NCBI GenBank assembly: GCA_015345905.1
Contig: JADDTR010000008.1
Location: 620,001-684,000, forward strand
Reading direction: 5' to 3'
Length of the DNA: 64,000 nt
From: Aotearoamyces nothofagi
Taxonomy: Eukaryota; Ascomycota; Leotiomycetes; Leotiales; Tympanidaceae
This document shows, one piece after another, positions 23,529 to 37,274 of this stretch. Below the pieces are notes generated by a model. That model worked only from the letters and a program-made list of their open reading frames with translations, searched no databases and was not told the origin of the DNA. The position numbers and the translations under genes were made by a program. Positions within the stretch are counted from its first letter, which is position 1; every line of letters starts with the position of its first letter.

Positions 23529-25402
23529 ATGCCTTTATATGCAATGGATCTCAATATCTTCAAAATGCAACTGCTCTTAGGCATCGTTTTGTTCACCATT
23601 GGATTTTACAAATTCGTCGTATATCCTTTTTATGTCTCTCCTCTGGCCAAAATACCGAGTGCACACCCCCTTGCAGCGGTAACGGCATTATGGATCCAAT
23701 GGAAGCGCTACGCTGGTCAGGAATTTGAAAGTGTTGCCAATGCCTTCCACCGAAAGGGGCCCTTTATTCGACTCGGGCCTAACGAGATCGCAGTAAACAC
23801 AATGGATGGCGGTGTTTGGAAGATATATGGATTTGGTCCTGATAACTTTGACAAGTCTTCTTGGTATGACTTCTTCAAGAATCATGGGTAAGCTAGCTAC
23901 TCTACTACCTAGATTCTATACTGACTATTGACGTTGAAGACACCGCAACACATTTTCAGCTCTGGGACAAGACCATGCGGTACATCGTCGACGAATCAGC
24001 GGCGTATACGCCAAATCTTTCATCCAAAACTCACGACACATCAAGGCCATCCTCAACGTTGTTTTAAAGGAGCGTATTCTCCCTGTTCTCAACCACTCTG
24101 CAGTATCCGGTGCTCCGGTTGACATCCTACCTCTAAATATGGCATATGGCCTCGATTTCGTGTCTGCTTTTATATTTGGATTATCAAGAGGTGTCAACTT
24201 TGTTGACGATCTTGAGACACGAAAGACCTGGCTTCATATGTATGACCAAACCCATCCTTCAGGGTATATGTTCTGGCTCCAGGAGTATCCGCATCTGGCT
24301 AGAGGGCTATCGAAATTGGGCATACCACTGGTACCAAAGGGACTTGATACGGCGAGGGAGGAATTCGAGAGATGGGCTATTGGTAAGGTTCAATCGACCG
24401 ATATATTCCTACAGGGATATCCCGACGAAGCAGCCGTTTCAGCGGGTGAGATGCCTTTACTTTATCATCAACTAAAGTTTGGTATGGCTTCGGAAAACAG
24501 AAAATCCACTGGTCCTATATTCTCTCCAAATTCAAGCCAGACACTTGAGCTGGCGAGTGAGTGCTTGGATCATCTAGGTAAGGTCCTACCAATTTACCAA
24601 CTATCTTATAATTAACTTGTCTTAGTCGCCACGCGGGATACATTTGGTATACAAACTGGCTCATGTGCTTTGGCAATCATACTAACTTATATCTTAGGTA
24701 TAACCTTTTCTTTTGTCATCTTCAGCATCTCTCGCCACCTCGAAATTCAGGAAGAGCTTCGAAAGGAACTTCTCTCGATTCCTCATCCATTCTACCACAT
24801 CTCTAGCTCGTCCATAGACAGTCTTCCTCCTTCACAAGAACTAGAATCTCTGCCCCTCCTCGGTGCGATTATCAAAGAATCTATTCGTCTCCGAAACACA
24901 GGCCCAACTCTCAACCCACGCATCACTCCTGACGGGAGGAACACCTCCATCGGCCCATGGGACGACATTCCTCCAGGTGTTCGTATCGGTGCATTTGCTT
25001 CCAGCCTTCACCAAAACGAAGAGGCATTCCCTGACGCTAAAACATGGGATCCGAAACGCTGGCTAGTCGATCCCGATGGCCTAGTGGCAGATAAGAGGGA
25101 TAAATGGTTCTGGGCATTTGGGAGCGGGAGCAGGCAATGCCTGGGACAAAGCTTGGCCTTGGAATGTAAGTCCTCTTAGAGGTTCAAAATAATTGATAGA
25201 GTAACCTTCAGATATTCGCGGTCTCAACGTTGCTTACAAATTCATTACAGTAATTCGGTTTGCTACCGCAGCTATTTACACCAATTTCAGAACCACCATC
25301 GTCGATGACGGAGACTTCGCTGAAGGTGATGTGAAGGGTGACGGGAGTGAGAGATTGATTATAAAGTTAGAAGCATTGAAGGCGAACGATCAACAGATTT
25401 GA
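23529..25402 (+). CDS. Cytochrome P450 monooxygenase (first of three)
   Basis: Exons 23529-23887, 23940-24577, 24626-24646, 24698-25165 and 25212-25402 give 558 codons. ER-anchored haem-thiolate monooxygenase. The N-terminal membrane segment is LLLGIVLFTIGFYKFVV, followed by the usual proline-containing hinge. The haem loop FGSGSRQCLGQ has its ligand Cys at about 487. The K-helix ExxR is ESIR in IKESIRLR. The conserved C-helix part is DHAVHRRRISGVYAKS. One exon is only 21 nt; it is needed to keep frame and supplies the residues before the I-helix region. The I-helix (ITFSFVIFS) lacks the usual acidic-Thr pair, so oxygen activation may be atypical. Substrate unknown. Followed on the same strand by a second P450. 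Confidence 0.88.
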
Positions 25403-25966
25403 CGCACTGGTGTAGTCATAAGGAGAAAATCATGTGTTGATAGTGATGATTGCCTTCGGAGTACCAAAAGCGTTGCTTCTTAGTAGTTGCCAATGATTTC
25501 TATTTTACTAGCATAGCACTTAACCAAATTCCATTTGACCAATGGCCATGAGTACCTGCCCTGCTCCCAACTGAATGCCTTCGTTCAATGACGATGTTGA
25601 TACAAAATTTCGAAGGTCAGAAGTTCTACAAAGCCATTTAAGTCACACCTAGGACAAGGCAAAGCAAATCAATAATGGACATGTCTTTATGCATCCGAAA
25701 CCCCGCCTCAGATATTTCAACACAAGTCAAACATCCAGTAGATGGTGGTTGTAACGTAGCAGAAGAGCATTGACCAGAGGTACAATATAATATGTTGCGT
25801 AACGTTCACTATGCCGTCTCCCAAGAGATCGGCATCTATCCGTGTACCGCACGCATCCAATTCCCCACCGCTTTCTATGTGGAAGCTCTTACAATTATAC
25901 CCAAGAACATCATGTCTTTTTCTTCTCGTTACTATACATAAATTCAAGTCTCCAACTCCCAACAGA
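25403..25966 (+). promoter_or_regulatory. Spacer between two P450 genes
   Basis: Holds the 3' end of the first P450 and the promoter of the second. A pyrimidine-rich tract precedes the second start. The frame of the second P450 is open back to 25811, but these codons show no membrane-anchor character. Confidence 0.3.
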
Positions 25967-27553
25967 ATGAGTCTCCTAGCCACCCTCACCACCAACGAAT
26001 CTATCCTCCTCTTCCTAGTCCCTATCCTCGTCTATGCTCTGCTAATCCACCCCCTCTTCCTCTCTCCCTTCAGCCACATCCCGGGTCCCGCACTCTGCAA
26101 GCTCTCGCGGCACTACATCTCATTCTTCGACCACACCCTCCTCCGCAACGCCAAGATCGCCCAATGGCACCAGCAGTACGGGCCGGTCATCTGCTTCCGG
26201 GCCGGCGAGATCTCCTTCTCGGACCCCCATCTGATGCGCGAAATCTACGGCACGTCGGGCAAATACACCAAAAGCAGCCTCTTTGACAACTTCATGACGT
26301 ACGGCGAGCGAGCGCTCTTCTCCATCGGCCCGTATTGGGAGCATCGGAAGAAACGGATGCTGATCTCGTCGTTCTATCACAAGACGGCCATCAACAGACC
26401 CGTTATCGAGACCTTTCTCAGGCAGAATTGCGTGCGGGTTTTGGAGCAGATAGGAGCGGGGATCGGGGAAGGGGTAGGGAAAACTAATGGCAGACGGGCT
26501 GGAGTCGTCGATGCGTATCCGTTGTTCAACTGCTTCGCTTTCGACAACATCACCCACCTCCTCTTCGGCCCTCGTTTCTGCAGCAAGACAATCGCAACCT
26601 CATGTCCTGAACGGCGCATCCTGCTGGGTATGAAACAGGCCCAAATGTGGGGGCCACTGCGGTTCAACTTTCCTTTCATCGCCGCCCTCTCTTCTCTGGC
26701 AATGTCTCTGTTCCCAGCGCGCCTCACAGACCTCCTTCTTCCTCAGACGCTCCAGCTCTGCCTCTCAGCCGAGCACGACCTCGCAGCATGGAACATGCAG
26801 ACCCTCGTCGCCGCCAGCGCCGCCGACGACATGTCCCTTCTCGAGGACTACACTCTGCTCCACCGCCTGCTGAGGTGCAAGACAAAAGACGGCACGCCGT
26901 TGGAGAAGAACTACATCGCCGCCGAGCTGTTCGACAACATCAACGCCGCGCAGGAAACCGTCGCCGTGGGCCTGATCTACTTCGCTTTCCACCTCGCCCG
27001 GCATCCCAGCTGGCAGGCCAGAATCCGCCGCGAGATCACCGCGTTGCCGCGCGGGCCTGACGACTTCCCCGCCTTCTCCGACGTCGACAGAGGCCCGCTC
27101 CTCGAGGCCTTCATGCGCGAGGTCCTCCGCGTCAACCCGGGCGCGAGCGGACGGCAGGAGCGGTACGTGCCCGACGGCGGCCAGGAGTACGGCGGGATCC
27201 ACGTCCCGGGCGGGACGCGAGTCTCGGCCTCGACCATCGCGCTGCACCACGACGCCGACGTCTTCCCTGCGCCCGACGACTTCCGGCCCGAGAGGTGGAT
27301 GGGCGCGGCGCAGGAGGCGCGGCGGAGGATGGAGATGAGCTGGATCCCCTTCGGCTACGGCGCCAGGATCTGTCTGGGCAGGGCCCTTGGCATCATGGAG
27401 TTGAAGATGCTGATGGCGGCCCTGCTGCTGAGGTTTCGCATCGCTCCGGTCGAGGGCATGGGCGATGGGAAGACGGGCCTGATGTGGCAGTGTGGCTCGA
27501 TTGAAAGCGTGCCGATTGGATTGAGAGGGGATTTGGAGTTTGTCGAGCTGTAG
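25967..27553 (+). CDS. Cytochrome P450 monooxygenase (second), intronless
   Basis: Single exon of 528 residues. An N-terminal anchor (LLFLVPILVYALLIHPLFL) leads into the hinge SHIPGPALCKLSR. Haem loop FGYGARICLGRALG; K-helix EVLR; I-helix AAQETVAVG; PERW-type motif FRPERWMG. All expected catalytic elements are present and the length is normal. Lack of introns and the GC-rich coding half set it apart from the intron-bearing P450 just upstream, so the pair is probably not a recent tandem duplicate. The start at 25967 places the anchor at the N-terminus; an earlier in-frame ATG at 25811 would add 52 residues without anchor character. Substrate unknown. Confidence 0.9.
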   Translation: MSLLATLTTNESILLFLVPILVYALLIHPLFLSPFSHIPGPALCKLSRHYISFFDHTLLRNAKIAQWHQQYGPVICFRAGEISFSDPHLMREIYGTSGKYTKSSLFDNFMTYGERALFSIGPYWEHRKKRMLISSFYHKTAINRPVIETFLRQNCVRVLEQIGAGIGEGVGKTNGRRAGVVDAYPLFNCFAFDNITHLLFGPRFCSKTIATSCPERRILLGMKQAQMWGPLRFNFPFIAALSSLAMSLFPARLTDLLLPQTLQLCLSAEHDLAAWNMQTLVAASAADDMSLLEDYTLLHRLLRCKTKDGTPLEKNYIAAELFDNINAAQETVAVGLIYFAFHLARHPSWQARIRREITALPRGPDDFPAFSDVDRGPLLEAFMREVLRVNPGASGRQERYVPDGGQEYGGIHVPGGTRVSASTIALHHDADVFPAPDDFRPERWMGAAQEARRRMEMSWIPFGYGARICLGRALGIMELKMLMAALLLRFRIAPVEGMGDGKTGLMWQCGSIESVPIGLRGDLEFVEL

Positions 27554-27804
27554 GGATGACTGCTTGTTGGCATATCATGGTGATTAAGGGATGATATAAA
27601 GTTTACATGGTAAACTTCCAATAAAGTTCATTACTCTAGTAATAGATCATGAGCACGAATATGAAGAATTATTCTGTTTTAATTTGATATTTAGAACGAC
27701 AATTTGATTTTAAATCATTATGCACTTGATTGTAAATTTTAATCTGAGACTAATTTCTATATGACCTCTGAATAAAGTCTCTGAAACATTATGAAATACT
27801 TGAC

Positions 27805-30800
27805 CTAAAATTCTTCCTCTGCAATCAGTTCCCCAGCAAAGATCTTTCCGATATGAGATCTGGCAAAAGTCTGCCCTCTCCTTCTCAGCGCCATGACGAC
27901 GCGCAGGAAATCGACTGGGCTTCTCGAGAACGGGCATCGGGTAGCTATTTTGAAAGCTGCTCTGCTCGAAGGGCTGACGAATGCATCAGCAGCTATGTGA
28001 GGACCACTATTCCGAGCATCTGTGCTCAGACCCAGGAGATTGCAGAGAGACGTATATTCTGTATAGCTCCTCAAGTATAGCTGGCCTGCAAACAAGTTGA
28101 GCTGCGTGACTACTTCGGGAATACGCCAGGTATCTGGCACTGCAGGAGTAGCACAGAACGCGAGATCTTCGAGCATCCTCATCGATAGCGTAAGACGTGG
28201 TGAGTAGACGTGTAATCTAGCAAACTTATATTTCCTTACCAGGGGCAAAAGTTCCTGGGCTTCAAAGGGACTAAGTATCAAGAGCTGCAGTTGTGAATCG
28301 TCTGTATGGCAGCTTAATATCCACTGTACTGGCCTCAAGAAGGAGTCGAGGACCTCGGTAGAAGGGGCGTGGACCGTCCTTGAAAAATCGCGTGTAACAA
28401 GTAGAGACTTCGGCCACGACCCTGCCTCGAAAAGATGCGCGGCGCTGGTGTCAGCAAAGATATCAAACGCCGGCAGAAAGGCAGTTGATTGCATATCGAT
28501 AGCGCCATTCAAAGCAATGCTCTCAACATCTTTGTGAAGACTATGCGCCATTGGTGCCAGTGTAGGCCGCAATTCAACTTGCCGTTCACGCTCGTTCTCA
28601 GGAGACAGTTCACGTTCCTGCTCCTCTTGAAGTGCTGCACTTGTGAATGAAGTAACCTTGAACTCTTGGCACTTTACGCGGATAGCATCTAATTGTGATT
28701 GTCTCAAAGTTGAACTTTGATCGTAAGAGGATGACTCTGGAGCTGTACTGTTCGCCTTCCCGTACCTTTCCTCTAGCGTTTGTGCTTCGCTTTCGAGGAG
28801 TGACTCCGCATCCTGCATAGGAACATTACTGGTAGCGGTATGGATCTGTGAATAGGCCTTGTATTGGCGCTGATATCTCGTTCCCTGGGTGGCCCACAGC
28901 GGTATGCACCTCCTTGTGTAGTTGCAAGTCTCTGACATGCACCATTTCAACACGTCAGATACTTCGATAGCGTCGTTCGTGGCTTTGCCGCTCAAGGAGA
29001 GTATTTTGGAGCTCACTTCAGCAGGGCCACAGAACACAACGGATTGACCCTTCCCTAATTTTCGCATACGCATGCACGCTAATCACATTATCAGTATAAT
29101 GAGAAGCTAATATGATATAGACTTACCCTGCGTAAGCCCATCCTTTGTTAGGCCAGGGCCAAGAGTCACGATAGCCCGATAATCAGTTGGCATTTTGAGA
29201 TCGGTTCCACGTGTATGAGCCTCGTCGAGATACACTAAACACTGATCCATTTGCCTGGAAAATGAAGACGTCAAGAACGGCTCTATTACTCCGTTCCGGG
29301 TCATCACACATAGTTCATTGCGGTCATCAAAGAATATGCCAGCTTGTGCCTTAGACTCTGGGACGACTTTGAGCCACTCGCACACTACCTCCGCGTTCTG
29401 TAGTTCTAAGACCTGCGCACCAACATCTAGAATTACCCGCACGGGAGGGTCTAATGTGCCTGCTCGTTGAAACAGCAGCTTTGCATCTAGGATATCTTTC
29501 TCGGAGTCCTTCATGATGTCTTCAAAAGTGTTCTCTTCTCGTAGGAGACAACCAAGTACTGCAGCATTTGTAGAGAGCTGTTGAGGAAGATCACCCTGAC
29601 TGATGGACAATGGCAGTATATACCTACTATCATTCGTCCCACTAAATCCAGTGGTCGGAAAAGTCTTTTCTTGTGCAATGTTCCAGCCTGATGAGGACAG
29701 TTTGTGAGGAAATTCTTTCATCTCTATTGGAAAGACCACATGCGACAGGTAGAAGTCGATAACCCCTTTAGCGTAACGTAATCTGGGGAACACATGTTCT
29801 ATGCATTGTCCGCGATTGCTCAAATTGACTCCAATTATCTCCTTAAACACTGGTGGTAATTCTGGTGCGTCCTTCAGCCATTGTTCATATTCCATCTGAG
29901 CCTGATCGCACAATAGCAACACCTCAAAACTTGTAAACAACTCCTGGTCAGTTAGTCCCCCATAGTAGTATGAAAGGCAGGTCAAGACGATGGTGACATC
30001 GGGGTGACTGTACGTAGATCGAGCTGTTGGAATGTCCTTTGCAAGATAGGGAACTGCAAGCATCGTCCGAGATAAATCGAGTCCATAGTTCACACGCCAC
30101 CTCTTATGCTCAAATACAAAGCGTAAAACTCCAACAGCGAGAAGCCCTTTCAGGAGAAGTAGAATTTGCCACATTGAATCTCTGCTGGATGCTATCTCTT
30201 CTAGTGACTGACATTCTTCAAAAATCATAGTTTGATTGGTGAAGAACTTCAACAGAATACCGCGAGAAGATGGAGAAATATCCCTCAATGACAATAATCC
30301 TGGTAAACCGCTGTCGCATATCTTCTGGGATAGAATTGCCATTAATTCTTGGCCTGAAGATTGATTCAGGATACGTAGACGGGGAAAACGCCCGGGTTGC
30401 GCAAAGACCTCCAGGCTGTGTGGAAACTGTATGAGCGCCTCGTCGGCAAGGCAGCCCAAAAGACCCAAGACACTCTGAATGATAGCCCAACGCTCAGGAC
30501 TATACTCTATGGAAGTCTGGAGACCCATGGTATAGATGAGTTCAAAACGCGGGGAGAGAATCTCGTCGCTCTCGTCAAGTAGATCCCGCGATGTCTGCTG
30601 CAGCCAGCGCTGTGTCTGGACCATGGTATTGCCAGCCTCGATGTCTTCAGACAATAGTCGATCTACACCCATAAGTTCGAAAGATTGAAGGTGCTCTGGT
30701 TGTACAAGAAGAATACCTTGCGTGCGCATACATTCTTCGTACAGACGACGGATATGAAGTGCTTTTCTTTTGTCCACAATGAGGGACCGTGAGATTGGCA

Positions 30801-33800
30801 TGTAGAAGACCCGACGATTTATCATTCCTCCAATCTTTTTGACTAGCAGGTGAAACATTTGCATTGTTAAAGCCTTTAGCACCACTACTCGAACCAGCCT
30901 TTTGCCATCAGCCAAGGCTGCAGCGACCATGGGAATAATGACGGACGATTTGCCCAGGCCCATACTCAGTTGCATGATTGAATTGGAACCGGATGTCGGT
31001 GAAATCATTTCGTGTGCAATCAATGCCTGCTCCTTTCGAATCAACAGGTTGTTCTCAATTTCAAGAAGTAGCCATTCGGGAAATTGTATCGGATCCCACT
31101 CCTGGTGACCGGGATTCTGGAGCTCACTTAAGATTTCCCCTTCGTCGCCAGAACAGGCAACCAGTCTTTCAGCATGTTGCTCCTCTGCTAATGAAATTCC
31201 ATATCTTACTAGTGCTGTTTTCCATTCATTGCTCAAGTGATGCACGTTGTCACTTACTAGCTGGGCGAGAATCGCAGATGGGGACAAACGAGGCATTAAC
31301 TCGGCGTCGCGGACGAGACCCCATACAATCGTTGATTCTCCCAGGAAGTGACTATATATATTATCATAGTTTTCTTTAACACGTCGCCGGGAGTCCCTCA
31401 AGTTTGCCTTTAAATGCTTGCCGAGGTCTTTTTGAGGTATTCTTAGTTTTGCCACGGTGCCCTCAGAATGAGCTTCAAAGCTCCTGAGTAAATCATCAGC
31501 GTATTTTTTCTCATATTCTGCCGAGTCTTGTAAGGATAAATCCTTTAAAAGGGTTTCTAATTTCATATGATTTGAGCCTTTCGAGCTCCGATAGACGATC
31601 AAGCTTTCTAGCATGCTATTGTCTCCGGTAGATACGGTCGGGGCTGAGCTTTTGACAAGGTCGGAGAATGAGATGTAAGCTTGTCTTGGTAAACAGCTTT
31701 TAGAGGGAAGTGAAAAGGCATATTGTGGCAGTACTGAATCATCTAGCTGTAGTTGATTTGAAATGGCTTGCACTTTATTGATATACTCGCAGAATTGGCG
31801 GTTGCGATACCAACTTCGAAAGCAAGATCGTGCTTCAACCATAGCATTCGCCAGAAATAAGTAGAGCCGACAGCTCTCATGGACATTTGGTGTAGCAACA
31901 TCTGCTACAGGCCATTGGTTGATGAGCATTTTTACAAATTTATCAATTTCTTTATCTTTCGCGTTCTGGTGCTGGGCCCTCCGTCTTTCTTGGTTTTCAT
32001 ATATAGTTTCACTAGGCCCTGGAGGATAACCTGCTTCAGGGCAGCTATAAAATGATATGGCATTCCTATTAGCGAGTGTGGTCAACTCTGGAATTGATGG
32101 AGCAGACCCATCTACAAGTTGAAAAGAATCGTAGACGGGTGGGCGTAGGATACGCAACTCCTGTAGAGTTGCAAGTGCCAAGAGCGTATGGACCATGTCT
32201 TGTTCTGCGTTCTCAGAATATGATAACGTTGCTAGAAATACCATTATCTTATACTTATCTCTCTCAACTACAGCATCGGATAAAGTGTTGTGCAGCGTAC
32301 ACCAGTGCTCTGGGAGCCACTTCTTGTATGGATCTAACCATCTAAGGTCAAAGCCGAATTCGAAATCGACATCAGATGTTGGGCCTTGGAGTAGTTCCTT
32401 CCAGGATTCCATTTCTAGAAGTAAATTTTTAGAGCATTTCAAGTCGGTAGACCAAGAATCAACAAGTCGAGTAGTACAATATGTGTCATGTTCCTTGGAA
32501 TTGTTGCGCTGGGGGTCACGTCCCTCATATAGCACGTCGTGATTTGTTGTAAACACTTCAGCCCCGAAATGGCACACTTGCAATGAGGAGTTCCGAATTC
32601 TAGCCCTCTCAAGCAATTTCTCACTCAGCTTCTGGTCAAAAATAAGAAGCGATGCCGGTATTTCCTGAAACATTTGAAAGGAATCTGCTATTTTCAGTAT
32701 ATCCTTGACTTTTAACAAGAAATCGCAATGCTGGGAAAGTGGCGATAGATTTTTCCACTTTGTCTCTTCCATCACTTGGAGATGTTCCGGGTAGTATCGA
32801 CGGCGCGGAGTCAAGTTTGATATAGTCTCCAGGAGCTCCGATTCCTCTGTTTCCAATCTCAGAAATGATCTAGTTGAAGCCGCTCCGAGGCAAAGGAGAG
32901 CTTCCTCTGTGCCCGTACGCCCGGTGAGTTTGTCCACAAGGCAGTGGGAGGTTACAGCGTGAAGCAAGATCTTGAATAATCGGCTTAGGAGATTTCCATT
33001 ATCGACTAGTCGCCCAACTTGATTGTCGATATTCAGTGAATGATACTTGATATGGCGGCTTTGACACTTTTCGATTTGTACGTGGATGTGATAATTTTTT
33101 GGTTTGAAGGAAACCTTTCCATGTGGAATTAAGACAATACGAGTTTTTCCGTCATTATCTCGTAGCACAAGTTTATCAACGAGCCCAGTCATTGAGCCGA
33201 ACGATTGGTTCTCATCGACGAACATCCCACGCAATTGTTTTGATTCCAACAAAGCTGAATTTTGCTTCAAGAAGAACTCAAGCTTAAGTCTTGGTAGCTG
33301 TATCTCCAGATGTCCTGACTCGTGGTTTACCATGATATGTGTATAGACTTCTTCTTCCAATGGATGGAATATGTGCGATAGAGCCTTCGCGGTATCACTG
33401 CGTATATCTACCAGCCAAAGGTGTTCTCGTGTCATGGTGTATGCCCCTTGGGCATCTTTTTGCATCCACCAATTGGCTTCCGAAGTCTTCCATGGTTCTT
33501 GGATTGGACGCCATTCAACTTGGCCAGTCTCCACGTCTAGCCAGTGCGCGTAGTCCTCTATAAATATTATTGGAAAGTCATCGCTAAAAGCATACAGAGG
33601 AAGAATTTCGTGGACCTTTCCATTACTCTTCGTTCGAACTATTAGCTGTGAGTCATGCATCGCGAAATGAACCTATCTCAGTTAGCTGGTAGTCTGTTTG
33701 ATTTACAGGCGATGGGACCGGTTTAGTACCTCGTAGCCTTCGATCTGGCCTCGTGTTTCAAACACCATCCTATCCATGCGCGAAGGAACGACATCAAGAA

Positions 33801-36800
33801 TCTTCTAAAGAAGCGTAGTATGTTAGCTTCTCATGATGTGATCGTTTGTGAGGTGTTATCTACCTCTCGAAATAGCCTTTGGTAGATCTGATGCATTTCA
33901 TACGATTCCGGCAGTCGGGAAAGGGGAGAACCATTGATGAGTAAATCCCCGCGAAGAATATTGTAGTGCACCATCATAGAACTATTATCTGCATCACCAA
34001 GTGTTGAGCTTTTTAGCCAATGCTGGCATGGACTCTCCAGTGCGACCCAGGCGGTCCCAGGTCGGTATCCAGCCCAAATCAAAGAAATGGTTCTATCTAA
34101 CCCATAGCGGTTCTCAAGTATCAATCTCTGCACGGTTCTTTCGAGAGTGTGTGAAAGCATCCCGTATCTGTTCAACAATGGCATTATATGCTCAGGTAAG
34201 TTCTTTGTTATAGAAGGGCATCTATTGTAGATAATAATAGAGCATTCAGTGAGGGTGGCGACGTCCTCTGTCGACGCAAGAACACTTGGTTGATGACGTT
34301 TCTCCACATCGAACGTAGTGTGACACGTCAATGCTACTTCCAGGGTTTTCAATCTCATTTCTTTAAGCTCCTCAGCATTTTTGGTATCATGGAGGAGTTG
34401 TTCAAGATCGTGAACCCAGCGCATTACCACTTTGCGTGCTCGTTGGAGAAGACTATAGCCTTTCACGTGAACCGTTTTATAAGGAGAAACGGAGAGCATT
34501 CGAGTGGTGATTCCAACAAATGTCCGCACCGCTGCTACAGTTTGCCAGTTTTCTTCGATAGTAACGAGAGCGTCTCCCAATGCTGATAGTAGGGATAATC
34601 CAAACTCCTCTTCTTCAAGGTCAACATGTGACTGCCGACAAATTTCATCATTGGATGGGCCAGCTTGCCATATGCTTTGGAATATCAACGTCTGTGTCTC
34701 ATTATGACTGAAATTGAGAACTCGGGCGACAATTTCTCGAGCTATGTTTCGCCACTGAAGCCGATGACCTGCTCGTAACATTGAAAATGCGTAGTACTCT
34801 TGAAAAGTAAGAACCTCAGGGCAGATTGATTGTTTAGCAAGAACCTCATTTGATGTATGGGTCGTACTATCTAAGGCAAACTGGAGGTTCTTGTAAGTGC
34901 CCTGAGGAAGTTGAAGTGTACATGAAGTACCCATGTTGCACTGGCCAAAACTATCTGCTGCCCACTCCTTGCTTGGCGAATCTAGCATTCTATATTGCAA
35001 TCCATTATTGACATATATCATATCCTCTAGAAGAGAAGACATGTTCTTGTTTCCATAATGAGAGTTTACATATGGCTTTATTTCCGATGCAAGCTGGAGT
35101 CTTCCAGGAGAATTGGCCGCAAACCCCTTCAACCCACTATATGTATGGAGAAAGTACAGCTTGCTTTGTCCCGTGCCATATCCCGAAGTGGACGTAGCTT
35201 TTCTTGGTGAACAAATGTCAACAAGAATCTTAAAGGTAGTATCTCGCCATCTCGATATCGAAGAAGGAACATTGAGCTCGAACACGGCCGCTTTCGCCTC
35301 CAAATCTCCATTTGGGAGCGGCCATTCATGGACCTCGATTGTGAGACTGTCAGCTTGGTTTTTTAACGCGCACTTGGCGCATGTAGAGCTATGGTGAGTA
35401 ATCTGTCTATGTTTCTTCAAATATGTAACGAACACGCAAGCTAAAGAGTTAGACTTGTCCATGAGCTGCTTAAATTTCTGCTTCTTCTTTAAGAACTCCG
35501 CTTTCTTTGCAAGCCGTGCATCCTGTGCGGCAGCCTCTATGCGGCGTCGTAGTTCCTGATGTGAATCGGACTGTTCAAAGTACTGAACACCAAGGCTGCT
35601 ATGAGTATTAATATCGTAGAAGACGTGGCGAGCAGGAAACCTAGATGTACTATTCCTCTGCGCAATATACTGCTCTATTCGAGCTAATCTATCCATCTGA
35701 GCTTTGCGTGGTAGCAACAGAGCTCCAAAAAGTGATTGGTGGAATCCCGGCTCATAAGATTTTATGAGTGGATAGTACCACATGATAGATTTATCCAGAG
35801 CAAGCCACAGATCCATACACGTAAGGACCATCAGGGAAAATTCTTCTGGAATGCCGCGATATTCCGGATCAGCTGCTGATAGATATCCATCAATCAAATC
35901 TGCTAACTTCGAGCAAGCATCTGGCTGGTTCATATTTCTCTCTAGCCAGTCTTGAAGCCAGACCTGCACCCAGAGCTCTAGGTCCTTTAAAGCTAGGTGA
36001 ATTTTGTCGCCAGCTTTGACCCTCAAGAGGTTGACGTCTGGTAGGAGTGGGCACTGCTGAATACGTTGTTGCTGGTGCGGAATGAATTCTAGCGGCTCGC
36101 TATGGGATAGTGACCGCGCAATTACCTTTGCAAGGTAAGGTTCGAGTGTAGATACTGACAGTTGAGTATCGTGTATGAAGGACTGCTGGCAGAGACTCCG
36201 CTCGGGTTTACCCTCGCCACCTAAAGGATCAGGGTCTTGATTCAAGGGCGTCCATCTAGCATTCACCGTTTTGTGGTATGCCTTTACAACAGACTGCACG
36301 TACTCGAACCATGGTGATGCATCCCGAATGTTGAGCTTGATTGCTCTGCGGCTGACTTTCGCAGCCATTACAAACAGTTCGTCGCTCGGGAACGACTCAT
36401 TCAGAGCGCGTTCCAAAATCCAGGCCATAAAGAAGATCATGAACGATTTGTATCTTAAATTTAGACCAGACGTATCTTCCTTAGAGTATAGCCCCGTCTC
36501 CAAGGCTACTCTAAGAAGTAACCAGAGAGGAGATCGCCTCCACGGAAGAAGCGCATCATGCCATGAAACATGTTCACGCGTGTGCTTCCATATGCGACTC
36601 GCATCATGAGGCTGCCCAATACCACGTAGCATACCGGAAAGCATCTCTGTGACAAATCTTGGATCGACTGTATCTCTGATCTCCACTGCATTAGAATTAG
36701 CTTTGTGGACTATGGGATAGACCTCGTCAGGGGTGTGGGTGTCCAATCCGACAAGAAGCTGTGCAAGTTGCTCCCTGAAGTTTCCATCCATCATACGGCA

Positions 36801-37274
36801 TGTATCAATCGCGATGGCCGGTCCAGGGAAACATCTCTTCAGTCGACCTTTAGTCCCCATAGCCGCATTGTTGGCGGGGGACAGTTCAAATGATTCGAAG
36901 GAGTATACATCTGTTCTGCGTATGACCAGACCTGCATTTTGGCCGCGAATATGCAGTGCAAGATACCCTGATATATAAGCGCTATTTATTTAAAGGTCGC
37001 ATTTCAACTTACCATCATCGGACATTGAATCCAACGCGTTCACCAAAGGTTCAAACGCCAGGCTTCCTGACGCATCTCTTGTTTGTTGCATCTGCTGTAA
37101 CATCTGGATAGATGGTAGCCATTCCGACTCCTGACTAGTTAGGCATGTTTGGAATACAGTAACAGCTGTTTCAACCTCTTCCAGAAGAGCCCGTTCATTT
37201 TCGACGCTCCAGTCGTCTCTTTGAGGCAGCTTTGGCGGCAGAAACACATGATTGATTATATAGTTCAGCGTCAT
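27805..37274 (-). CDS. Giant DUF3638/DUF3645 protein (annotated elsewhere as ubiquitinyl hydrolase-like)
   Basis: Exons 37274-37013, 36967-33864, 33804-33730, 33672-29127 and 29078-27805 add to exactly 3086 codons, close to the usual size of about 3100 in this fungal family. The N-terminus IINHVFLPPKLPQRDD and the motif GTKGRLKRCFPGPAIAI are family hallmarks. Near residue 2050 a nucleotide-binding-like core appears: QLSMGLGKSSVIIPM, then VVLKALTMQMFHLL, and later DLLDESDEILSPR. This resembles a helicase-type Walker A/B pair within DUF3638. DUF3645 follows, then a helical tail rich in Glu/Arg. The biochemical function is not established. Deubiquitinase labels come from database transfer and are not supported by a visible catalytic triad. 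Probably soluble: no membrane segment. Confidence 0.9.
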
